A DNA stretch of 64,000 nucleotides from Xiphydria camelus (lineage: Eukaryota; Arthropoda; Insecta; Hymenoptera; Xiphydriidae), in assembly GCA_963678675.1 (NCBI GenBank), contig OY783198.1:19950684-20014683 (forward strand). The letters run 5' to 3'. Below the pieces are notes generated by a model, which ran no database searches, was not told the DNA's origin, and worked only from the letters and a program-made list of their open reading frames with translations. Positions 1-11,616 of the stretch are shown here, piece after piece. Position 1 is the stretch's first letter, and each line of letters starts with the position of its first letter. Made by a program: the position numbers and the translations under genes.

Positions 1-2158
1 GTGCTGTTAAACTTATGGGGATATCCTGAGGTATTCGCGAGTAATTTTCGGGAACTTCCGACGTTGCCGACAGATCTAGCGTGTTCTGGGAATTTGCAGA
101 ATTTCTGTACTGATTTTGGTTTTGTCGATTATCCACCAGCCTTTGCAGACTGAACAGATGATTGCCGGACGCATTTCCAGGGCTTTTCGAGGGAACCGTA
201 GGGGTGTGCCACGATGGCGGTGCCTGAGTGTGTGCTAATTGCGGTGTTAGCTGTGGTGCTAAGTGCGTTGCACGGGCCATAGATTGATGAGCGTAAAAAG
301 CAGCTGGATTCAATGGCGCGCCTGGCATGGCTGTGGGATGGATGTTCAATCCTGAAACTATAACAAGCCATATATAGAAACTTTGAAGCTAAATATGTAC
401 ATGCATTGCGTTTTATTCGAAACTTAGGATGTACTTCGCATTTAATTTCTGAGTTAAATACAGGCTAACATCCATAGTATGCTTTGTTTCGAAATAGTCC
501 GTAAGGGTATTCAGTACATTATATGCCTTAATTATTTATGAAAGACATGGATTACCTTGGCCCGGCGTCATCGTGCGATGATTCCACACCGTTTGCGGAG
601 GAGGCGTGCCTACCGGTGGCCGGCTATGTCCTGGATATTGACCAGACATCTCGATATCCTCCCAAAGGGTTGGAGCCTGCTTGTGCACGGTGTGGAACGT
701 TGACTCTTCAGTTTTATTCACTTCTTGACTGACGGAATGCTCCTTTTTAACTCCACTTTGGTTAACATCAGCATTCGAAGGATTTCGAAGATGCTTTACT
801 TCGTCATTGCGCAAATGCGGCGACGCTAGGTGCAGCGAATATTTGTGCAATTTAAAGCAATCTTCGTAATTCGAATCCGTTTCGTTTGAGCTCTTCACGA
901 TCTTCGTATTTACAAGCAGTTCCTGTTTTGGATCTGCAAGTATAGAGGGATAACTCGTTTGGTTTATTATCGAAGCAGCCAAATCAGACTCTTTCGATAA
1001 ACCACAGTCGTATTTGAACTTCTTGTGATGGTGTTCTTCTAGTTTTGTGGAATGGTCTTTTTGTATTACAGTATTGCGCTGTAACAAACTTCCCTCTTTA
1101 GCCGTAGTTTTGCTATCCTTAAGATCAGTCGAGTCGACTAGACCAAATGGCAAGCTTAAATTCTCACAATGTTTTGCGTGGCTTTCATAGGAATGTGAGG
1201 TCAATCGTCGCCTTTTACAGCTTTCATGAGACAGATCATATGGAGAATTCTTGTATAAATTTTGGCAAGCTGGCCTTTTAAATTGATCTTCGCGCTTCTT
1301 TAATCTTTGATTTTCATTTGTCAAGGAGCAATGAGAGCCGATTAAAGGATGCGTACCTCCAATGGGAAGTTTGCTACCTGGTACATGTAAGTGTGCTTCA
1401 AAGTTAGTTTGATTATCTTCTTTGTTATAATGCGCGTTTCTCGGTGGCGATAAAAGTGGCTCTTCCGTATATTTTAAAATCGGTGTTGGCAGATCGTACT
1501 TCGGCAAGATGAAGTCCTGGATCGGTGGTACCAACTTAATAAAATTACTGACACCAAAAGAATCAATATCGTTCTCTTGCACAATGCTTGTATTTCGAAA
1601 GTCCGCACTGTACGATCTATGCGTTTTCTCAGGTGTTACAAGTGGTTGTTGTTGAAAATAATCGTGCTGCATGTAATTTGGCGGCAGTGCCCATTGTGGC
1701 ACGGTTCGCGGAAGTGGCAGCCCTGAAACAAATAAATTTGATACATTTTTACTTCCCTATTTAAGAAAAGTCTTACATACTATAGTGGAAGAGAAATAGA
1801 AGAGAAACACTTGAAACAAATATCGTATAAAAAATGTAATCGATTAAACACACTCAGGATAAAATGAAAATACAGTATTTTGTATCATTTTACTGGAAGA
1901 TAAAGTAATAATGAAATCGAACGCCGATGACAAAGTTTGCATAAAGAATTACAAATTCCATTTACAATAAGGGGCATAAATATGGCCTCTCACCATTGCT
2001 GGGAGTAGAGTAAAACCTATGCGGGGTCACACCATGCTGCGCGTCCAATATATTTAACTGCTGTTCATATATATCTCGAACGATTTGACAATATCGATCG
2101 AAATTTTCTGAATCGCTTTTATCTTCCACAGGTACTTGAATATTTGTGTTCTCCTTTT
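1..2158 (-). CDS. unrecognised proline/serine/asparagine-rich protein, partial at both ends
   Basis: Three coding exons on the minus strand join in phase: 2158-1994, 1722-556, and 357 (or 351) down to the window edge at 1. Each boundary shows a usable splice site: a TTTTTGCTTCAG acceptor before 2158, GTGAGA after 1994, TTTGTTTCAG before 1722, GTAATC after 556. The joined frame stays open throughout. In the last exon this frame differs from the one giving the longest start-to-stop ORF; it reads HPTAMPGAPLNPAAFYAHQS and later FSLQRLVDNRQNQ. The product is low complexity, rich in P, S, N, H and Q, with a basic KRRRLTSHS patch and no domain I can name. The composition resembles a nuclear regulatory protein, but that is a guess. 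The first exon (one base of phase plus the start) was not found to the right, and the C-terminus lies outside the window. Confidence 0.72.
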
Positions 2159-5100
2159 CTGAAGCAAAAATAAACATATTCAACTACCACCGCGAAGGAA
2201 ATATTTTTTAGAGACATTTCTTGCAGCTAGTCTAATATACAAAATATTGGAATCTAAGTATCAAACTGATTTTAACATTAGATACAGACTATTACAATTT
2301 GTAATTATACATGACCTCATTTCAGCTAATTAAGAACATTCAATCAAATATCTTACTAATATAATTCCTAATGATTCACATATTGTAAATGTCTCTTACT
2401 TTAAATACAATTTGCACACTTATTTACATATACCATGACATTAATTTTAACACACCCCACTTATAACTTGACTCAAAATTCTCCTACCATATTCTAAAGG
2501 ATTTGCAGAAATCGAGTGTCAATTTTATTATTGCCAGTAATCTGTAGCGAATGTCTCAATTTACTCCTACTGTATAACAGTGATTTAGTGAAAGTTTACA
2601 ACAAATATTAAAATTTATTCATGACAAGCAGTTTTGAATGATAATTGAGACAAATCTTCTAGCACACTGCAAGTCGAGTTTACGCGTCAGAATGACAATA
2701 CGAAGTTAAAACCTGAATTCCAGATTTCCCGAACGGGATGGCTTCTCGTCCCTACCTATTGGCACAGAATAGTAAACAAGAAAACTCCTTGAGGGTGTGG
2801 AACTGTGAACCTTTCACGCCAAATCGTTATTTTTGAGCATTCGCTACTTTTACGCAGTATTTTCAACCATAAAACCGTATAGTAGCGAGTGGCGCTACAC
2901 ATCAAATTTTCATGCCAAAAAAGACGACGGGTACGAATTTCGCAAAAACAACTGTCCAAGTGACGCGCCGAAGAATGCTAACGGTTTTGCGGGAACACGA
3001 CGTGTTACTTTTATGGGAACACTCGAGGAATCCACGTCCACGCGACGTGCGGGATGGAACTTTTTCCGCCAAAATGGAATTCGCGCGAAAAAGCACACCG
3101 GAGAATTTGCGAATTCCGGCACGGTGTACACATGCACATATGGGGACGAACGCACGCACGCACTAACGCACACCAGCGAACGTTCGTACACGCACGTAAG
3201 GACGGAAAATCAGATACGTATGTATACACACGCGCGACAGCGAAGCAACTTCGTCGACGACGACGGCGACGGCGGTAGCAACGAGATCCTTCGTATGAAA
3301 TGTATTTTGATTCACGCCTCGGTTAGACGAAAAAGACGCAAAAGGGCATGTTCGCCAATTCACGCCCGAATTCTCGCGTTTTCACGGCCAATCGAAATTC
3401 CAGGAGTTTCGTACACAGGACATGTAAGACGCGTTACCGGCACGCACGCACGCACGGTACACGACTCGGACACACCAACACCCCGACGTACGACGGACAT
3501 GGGTGCCTCTTTCTTTCGCATAAATCGATGGGCACACTCGATTTCACTGACTTTTCCAAAGCTTTCGCGAGGAAAGCACACGTCACGAAAGCGCGCGGGA
3601 TATCCGGTACGGTCGCGGCCTGCTTCCCAAGTACGCACCTTTCGCACGAAACCCGTGCGGGGCTGGTAAATTACGATTTTCGGCCAAAAAATCGTCGGGG
3701 CATCATCCAAAGCAGGATTCAACAATGATGGCCGCTAGCGAGCCAACCATGCGCAATGCTGACACCTCGTGGTGGCGGCGCAAAGTATATCGATACCTCT
3801 CTCTCTTTCGCTCCACTCGTGTTCCTATCTCTCTCGGTAGCGCGTGAATAAAGGTATGCGCGCACATAAACGTATATGAATGTTTATATGTATTACATAT
3901 GTAAAGTCGCGTGTATACGCGCGCGATTACTTTTGCGGCGGGCGACCAACTGCAACACAGTTGCAATTGGAGGGATTATTAGATCGGCGATGCAACTTCG
4001 CGTTCGTCACATTCCCACCCCCGATCCTTACGTCTTACCGAGCTTTTACACCAATCGCCGGTTTAAATAACTCGAAAATCGTGTTATTATTATTTCAGAA
4101 TACGTAATTATGCTTCTCGTACTTTTTGCATGGTTAAACGGTATCCACGAGCGCGTACGCGTAATCAACGTAGAATTTCACATCTTTCGAATTTATTCAT
4201 TCATTTTTATGACGCATTTCACCGTCCTCTCGACGAGAGGTGTGCATGCTAACTACATATTTCTTGAACTTTGTTCGACGCTCCGCGGCACCTCGCGTAT
4301 TTGTATTGAAACAGTGTAGTGAAATGTGTCGCTCGCATTGCGCTGATTTTAGGAAAAAATATTAATTTTTTACAAATAGCATATTGTATCGTTTCAGAAA
4401 CCGACGAACGAATTTCGGTTGAGTGCACGAATAGCGCACATGCGCGGATGATGTACCGCGTTGTATGCGAAGACGTTTTAAAATAACAATAATTCGGAAA
4501 ATAAATGATCCATTGCTCTATATGCGAAAAGTGTGATATTACTGATTATTGCTTGTTTATTTTATGCACAATGATTCATATAAACAAATATTGTTTACTT
4601 ACCACCCCATGGAATTCCGTTCTGTGGTATAATCGTGCCCCTCATTTTTCCAGACAGTTCGACGTGATGAAGGTAAAATTTACTCGAACGCACGGTTTAT
4701 TCACAGTTTAAAGTTTTATCGCTCAACGTTTAGTAAACAATAAATACTAAATCACAATCTAGTCAACTTTTACGAAAACTAACGATGCCTTCTGGAACTT
4801 TCCGTACACGTTTTACACGTTAATTGCTCCGCTCTAAAGTTACTTTTTTTTCGAAAATGATTAATGACCGCTTCGATGTAATACTTATTTTCATTCATTC
4901 AATTTGCAATACAGTTGTTCGCCTTTTGACTATGCAATTATCAGTTCAAAATTTTAGAACATTATTCTACCGGTACTCCAGTAATATACGTATAACTGTG
5001 TGCGATATACAATTTATTATCGGAAAACCCTTGAATCATTTAGGAGCATTGGTATAATTGTATTATACTTTGTTAATTCATTGACATTCAGTTTTCCATG

Positions 5101-6609
5101 CGAAAGAATACGCAAGTACACCCTCACGCTGTGAATCTCTGAGTGATACTGAAACGCCATCAGGATCAACAAACCAAGGCGTCTGAAGTACATTGCGTCA
5201 TCTGTACGGCGTCTTGACACACATGGTTTCCCATACTCGTCAACGTGCCGACTGCCGCATACATTTTATATTGTGTTTTAACCACTCGTAATACATCAAT
5301 ATTGTCGACATAAATTAATTTTTTAATTGCAACTAATTTGCCTGCGTTTAAATTCCTTGAGATGTAATAATTATACGGAATAACGGTTGAGAAATTGCAT
5401 GAAGTTGTCGTCTGCTCGTTTGACAGCTGCGCAGAAACGTGCGCAACGTGAACGTTAGTATGGCCGACACGGGAATATCAGTTTTACTATCATGCGGGCG
5501 ATGATTAGTAAAACTTTAATTAAAATAATTGTTCTCAGCGTTGCCACTAACCGCAGTGCATGTGGAATTGTTTGGGCTATAATATAATTGTAAGAAATAA
5601 TAGATGAACCTATAGTTTTTGTATCTTTTTCGAGCTTTTGCAACTATCCTCCGTTAGAGCTCGATTAGGCCGCTGCAGTTATGACGCGTGTGACGTGTAA
5701 AAGAGCCTGAAAAACAGCGTCTTTTCGATGCCCAGACGGATTTCGCAATGTATGTCCGATGGTGAATATATTTATTAACGTTTGTTCGCACCAAGTTGAT
5801 GCACTTGGAGTGTAATCTATTAAAAATTCTGGTCGGCGTGCCACGCAGAAATAATAGTAGCCTGCAATGTTGCAACCGAAGCATTGACGATGCATCGATA
5901 ATGTGAAAATAACAATGAATTTAACGTAAGGGGTGTTTAAAGAAGTTATTACAACTAAACCTGTGAATCTCAACTCAACCATGAGGATAACGCAACTAAT
6001 AATAAGAAATTATAGAATACCTAAGAAAATGTTTGACGGATCACTTACTCGATATTTATGATGTATGGGGAGTGCAATTATACCTAGATGTAAATATTGT
6101 TGGCGAAGAAGAGCAGATGAAAAGGCTAATAATTTTGATCGACACGATTTTGATCTGGGAAATAAATTCGCCAAAGAGAAACTCCAAAGATATGACTTGG
6201 AGAAAGTATTAACTATTATTGTAAATCTTACAATTGATATAACCAATATTAAAGTAAATTTAAGATAAAGAAATATAATTATCACCTCTTATGATTAACA
6301 AAAACTAACTGTTATGTCATCTAGTCCACCACTTTATTTCGCAAGTAATGCTATTGATTTATTACCATGTATAACAGATATAGCAAAATGGTAAATCATC
6401 AGTATACCTACAGGGAAATTGACTGTGATTTGTAAGATGATGGAACATGAATCATCTCTTAATTGTGAAAAAATAGTAATTTAGAGAATAACTTTTCATG
6501 GAGGCTCCATTGTACTAGTTAATGTGGACAATTTTGGAGTTCCCACGAGAGCAGAAAGTACGTGAAAATGAATTGTTAGTCGACAGGAAAGTCGCTACGC
6601 ACAAATATT
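2159..6609. other. intergenic region between divergent genes, with a CpG-rich block
   Basis: No exon with matching splice phase was found. The block 2830-4070 is CpG-rich and carries ACGC-repeat stretches; its many overlapping short ORFs on both strands reflect the lack of AT-rich stop codons rather than genes. It may be the promoter and 5' end of the minus-strand gene to the left, whose first exon is missing. Around 5400-5460 a GC-rich patch (CAGCTGCGCAGAAACGTGCG) precedes ATGGCCGAC at about 5459, which opens a frame of only about a dozen codons; this could be a start region or 5' leader for the gene on the right. The rest is AT-rich, with nothing else supportable. Confidence 0.5.
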
Positions 6610-7192
6610 ATGGAGCAAGGTGAAGCGAATGATATATCGAGCGCTTCAAACAATGGCAAGACCGATGTCTCTCCAAAATCAAAGCAGAAGAAGAAATCAT
6701 TATGTCGAATGTTACTGAATAAAAAGACCAGAGTAGGATGTTTGGAGGTTTCTTACAAGGATAATGATTCTCAAAAGAACTCCAAGATGGAAAGTTCTCA
6801 ACATGGTTCGCATACGAGCACTAAGTTGTCGCTCTGCTGTGCCATGACGGAACGGAGCAGGACGCCACCTCAAAGTCTTACTGTGAGCAGGCTCTCACCA
6901 ACGACTTTGAGCCGAACTTCCGTGAAATCTGAGGTTGCTTCTATCAATGGCAACTGTCAAACCAATGCTCTGATAGAAAAGGGAGAAGCATCTATGGTGG
7001 AAAATAATCAGGCGGAACGAGATGCTGGTGGAAAGAGAAATGAAAGCCACAGAGTAAAAGACCAGTGGCGGAATGTTTATGGAGAAGGTAAGATATTTTA
7101 TATTATTTTTCTATGAAGAGCGATGTGCATTAGTAGAAAATGAAGAATGACTGTGTCTAAAATATCCGAGAGATGATTGGTATGTAATTGTC

Positions 7193-7231
<39 letters not shown>

Positions 7232-10200
7232 CACCTATTTATATTCCTAATTATGTAGTATTAAAGCTGTGAAAGTCTTGATTGATGAGTGCAGCTTTCT
7301 CTGGTATGTAGCTTTTACTATAGAAGGTGTAGGAATACACGGGCGACCTTGAGTGGGTGTGTCCCCTCCAACTCTGCTCATTCACAGATATAGTATCTGT
7401 TTTCCTCCACTACGTGCTTTATGTAAAAGTATTGTACACGTTACGCGTGTGTATTAGTAGGACAAGCTTATTTTATACCTGTTCTAGTAGTTAGGATAGT
7501 CAGTCAGACCCCATCGTTGTAGTGAATCAGTGTTATCATCAGGTGTCAATGATAATATCATAGTACATAAACAGCACACAATGATAAATTCTGACGAGTC
7601 AGATAACATACGTGAGACGAAGAAGAAACGTGGGAGAAAATCATTTTCCTTCAAGTTCAGTAGGCTATTCAAGAAGAAGAAAAGGAAGAATTATACATTG
7701 GAGCAACAAGAGTGTTATCGATCATTAGGCACATCATTGGATGAAAAGAAGAAAGTCAGATCCGTAGATGTCGAGCAAGGCGCTGCTAATAAATCAAACT
7801 CTGATTTGTACGAAGCTTGTTGCTCAAAAATGAATAGCGAAAGAGAAGATGCAGAGCGGGAGAATAATAATGGAATACAAATTGATAAGGCCAACAACGA
7901 AAAATTGAATATTACTCGATCAAATGACGTACAAGGAGGGCAAAGTATATTTAAAACTTGCGAAAATATGAAGCAATTTCAAAACCAAACTACGGGGAAA
8001 TGTGAATCATTAGAAAATCAAAATGTGAACGAAGAACTATTCGAGTCTAAGGCACCCGAGCTTGGGTCGGATAGAAATTTACACGTAAAAACAATGTTTT
8101 TGAACCGGAGAGACACTTTAGCCGCATCAATAGAAAGTATTACTAAGGATTTAGGGAATTCACCACGGACTCGGTCAATAAATGAAGTAGGAAATGGTTT
8201 GATCCCAGATAAACATAAGAAGACTGTTTCGCCAGGTGAAAGTAGCGAATCTCTTTTAAATTCACCTGATTTAATCAAAGAAAAGCGAACGGATAGTATT
8301 CCAAACGATTGTCGAAATGACGTCGTTGTCTTCAGTTATAAATCTGGAAAGAAGAAGAAGAAACGCCGTGATAAGCCAAATCTTAGTAAAGAATTAGAAA
8401 GAGATCGACGAGAGAAATATAAGATATTGAATGAAACCAATGAACTCTTGGAAAAGGAAGCAAAGGGGAATTCAAGTGATGACGAAGATTCCTCTTCAGA
8501 AGACACGGATTCTTCCAAAGACGAGACTAGAAAGATGATAATAAGCGAGAGGGGCGAAGCAAGTATAGACGAAGAATATTTTACAAAGGGAAAATATGTT
8601 TCTTATTTCTTCTTACAATTTGAGCGACAATCTTATGATCCTACAGAAGTTTACAGTATGGTGCGTTTTTACGGTTCTGATGATTCCGACACTTCAGATT
8701 GGGAAGGTACACAATTACATTAAAAGCTGAACTGCAACAACTATATTTATGATTTAAACTGTGTATGACATTGTCTAGCCTTCTGTTACTGTCTTGCTGA
8801 TGTAATTCATTTCCAAGAAGATGAGAACAGTTTCTTGATTACCTATGATTAGAAGCACTAGAGTCACTCATTGTTTTGCTTCAAAGATACCCATGGTTGG
8901 TATTAAGACAGTACCAGAAAGTGGAAACAGATTTCGGTTTAAACCTACTAATTACCGTGCTATGTTTGAACGAGCTCATAATAACAGTAATATTAGACTA
9001 CAGGCGTGACAAATGTAGTACATTTCTATTGTCTTCTCAAAGGCTGCTTCTAGCGTTTGTATCTTTAGCGCGACTTAACGATGGTTAAAATGATGTTGTA
9101 ATGGATGTTCTGAACGTTTGGCTAAGTCTCTAACGAAGGGTGTATCCGAATCCAATAATGTTATGGTGCAAGTGTCTCTGAAATTGTCTGAATTGTCAGA
9201 ATCTTTTCCGATTCACAGGACTATTCTTATTTCAGGCAATGTTTGAACGGGTTTGTATAAAAGGCACGATAAAAGCTTTCGAGTTTTCCGTGACATATAC
9301 GACTATATGCATGCATGAGTAGCTAACAAAATTCTGCAAAAGCATGTGGGTAGTTTGTAGGCAGTTGGTTGTAGTATTTTAAGTCATTCTCTCATACCTA
9401 ATAAGTAGGGTATCTCGTACGTGCATTCCTTACTAAATATCAGCAATAAAGTTGAAGTAGACAGAAGTATGGCGAGCTAACTGACATCAATTTAAGTCAT
9501 TAACGCTTATTAGAGTGAATTTGAATATTATACATCTATAATAAGGAATACCGACCAATTTTAGAATTATACTCATCATCGGAACTTATCAATAAATATG
9601 GCTCAATTCATCGTTAATCAATGGTTAAGCCCCTAAGTCGACTTGAATTCATGCCATCATATAGGTTCTAATATAGTGAACACTGGATTGAGAGACTATC
9701 TTGCTGGCAAAGTTAATACACATGCATATTCAAAAAGCTTATCGAATAATTCCACACGCAACAAGTCTTTATCTCTTCGTTTATGTTATGATCTTCACGT
9801 GTTTCTGCAACAAAGTAGTTATTGTCTTATTCCAGGTGGAAATTCATCGTCAGAGTCGACTTCTCCCAATATACCAACGACTGTTAGACGCAGGCTTTTG
9901 CACAGACGGTCTGCAGATAATTTGATATTAAACTCCCCGACTAATTCCATGCGACATTCGAGTCCAGAATCGATCAAAAGCGCTCCCGTTCAACTCAAGC
10001 CACGTTCTACGTCTCACGATGCTCTATCCAAAAGGAAAGATCAACAAGCGTCTCAAGTGGATGGGGTTTCGATGGATAGTCTCGCAAAACGGGCATTGCT
10101 TGCAGCGCAAGTTCTCAATTTAATTCCTACGCAAAAGGCTAGAGAAAGGTTTATATTTGGCTCTTTTCTCAGTTTGTAAAATAAGTCAATTTTCTTCTGT

Positions 10201-11616
10201 ATTTCGGAGTAACTCACGAGTCGCACGATTTCAGGAATTTCCTGCACGGTAGAATAGCCGCAAACTCTTTACTCGGTTCCGCTGAGCTTGAAAAAGTTTT
10301 ACCAAATCGAGAGATAAAAATATTCGTTGGAACTTGGAACATGAATGGCCAAGCACCACCTAAAGAGTTGAACGACTTTATGCTGCCATCTGAAATAGAG
10401 ACTGTACCGGACATGTTGGTTATTGGAACTCAGGAGTCTTGTTCGGAACGAAGCGAATGGGAAGCAGCATTGCAAGAAACTCTCGGACCATCCCACGTTC
10501 TGCTTACTAGCACTGGACTCGGGACACTGCATCTTGCTCTATTTCTCCGAAGAGACTTGATTTGGTTCTGTTCTGTACCCGAGGATTCTAGTTTTTCGAC
10601 AAGACCTGGAACAGCGTTCCGGACTAAGGGTGCGGTGGCTCTGGCATTGATGCTTTTTGGCACGAGCTTCCTTTTTGTAACTGCCCATTTAACTGCGCAT
10701 CAAGATAAAGTGAAGGAACGGGTGCACGATATCAAGAGAATTGTTAGGAATTTGGATTTACCTAAAGATTTACCAACGAGACATAAGAGCAAAGGTGAGT
10801 TAATGTTTTTCAACCAGTAATTCAAAAACTCGTTTCTCCGATATTTAGAAGTACGTAGTTGCATCACTTGTATTACGACTGGCGTGAACAACATATTGCA
10901 GTGATTTATGATTTCATCCATTATAGATGTAACGCAAAATTTCGACTGTGTCTTTTGGTGCGGCGATTTGAATTTTCGTCTAGCACAGCCTCGAGAGGAG
11001 GTAATTCAATGGGTCACGGACCATCAATTCCCACGACAATCGCCTATAAGTTTGCATAAAGATCAACTGCGTACAATCCTCAATGAAGGAGCTATTTTGC
11101 GAGGATTTGAGGAAGCTCCCATTACATTTCCTCCTACATACAAATATGACCCAGGCACTCAAAATTTCGACTCGAGCAGCAAACAGCGTACTCCCGCTTA
11201 TACGGACAGAATTCTTTTTAAGGGAAAAGGGCACACTCGAGGGTATATAAGGAGGGTCAGTCACGAAAGCACAAATTCACACAAAGACGGTGCTGTGGAG
11301 TGTTTGGTGTATGATTCTGTTCCGAGTATTTGTACGTCGGATCACAAGCCGGTCTGGGGAGTTTTCAAGACTACTATTCGGCCTGGCATCGACACGTAAG
11401 TTCTTCCGTTTCGCTACTACGATATGGAGGCAATGTAAACACATGACTCATCGATATACAATTATTCATTCTATAATTTGCATTGTATTATCATTTTCCA
11501 GAATTCCTCTCGCAGCAGGATTATTTAATCGAGACGTTTACTTGGAGGGAATCAAGAGACGCACAGCCGCGATGGGAGAGTCATATGGAACTTCTAGGAT
11601 CTGCTCAATCCAATGA
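6610..11616 (+). CDS. INPP5E: inositol polyphosphate 5-phosphatase E (72 kDa type), short form
   Basis: Exons 6610-7087, 9836-10148, 10235-10794, 10927-11395 and 11502-11616 join in phase through GT-AG introns and encode 644 residues, the length of the human protein. INPP5E removes the 5-phosphate from PI(4,5)P2 and PI(3,4,5)P3; in animals it is best known from primary cilia. The catalytic domain starts near residue 264 ([15 protein letters not shown]) and shows [10 protein letters not shown], the metal and phosphate motif [22 protein letters not shown] and TSDHKPVWG. The protein ends in CSIQ, a CaaX box like the CSVS of the human enzyme, implying prenylation. The N-terminal 260 residues are basic and serine-rich without a domain. 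The start is the first ATG of an open exon ending in a clean GTAAGA donor. The intron from 7088 to 9835 holds the alternative exon listed separately. Confidence 0.93.
7195..7230. repeat. (AG)n microsatellite
   Basis: An uninterrupted run of about 17 AG dinucleotides sits in the first coding intron of the INPP5E gene, between the first exon and the optional exon. Confidence 0.95.
7543..8706 (+). CDS. INPP5E: INPP5E optional or alternative N-terminal exon
   Basis: An open exon of 1,164 nt (388 codons) lies inside the first coding intron of the 5-phosphatase gene. It is preceded by an AG at 7541-7542 (TGTTATCATCAG) and followed by a GTACAC donor. Both ends are in phase 1, the phase of the donor at 7087 and the acceptor at 9836, so it can be included or skipped without a frameshift. 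Inclusion would give a 1,031-1,032-residue protein. Alternatively it is a second first exon starting at the ATG at 7580. The encoded stretch is highly charged: an early lysine-rich patch ([20 protein letters not shown]), a later KKKKKRRDK cluster, and an acidic [18 protein letters not shown] tract near the end. No known domain was recognised. RNA evidence is needed to choose between cassette exon and alternative start. Confidence 0.7.

Noticed and set aside
2833..3728. Overlapping plus- and minus-strand ORFs up to 278 codons
   Set aside because: They overlap in several frames in CpG-rich, ACGC-repeat DNA, have no family resemblance, and arise from scarcity of stop codons.
6065..6268. 67-codon ORF upstream of INPP5E
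   Set aside because: No family resemblance and no splice site linking it in phase to the INPP5E exons.
9643..9835. Start of the long ORF before the INPP5E exon at 9836
   Set aside because: The acceptor TATTCCAG lies at 9835 and the phase matches the upstream donors; the earlier part of the ORF is intron.
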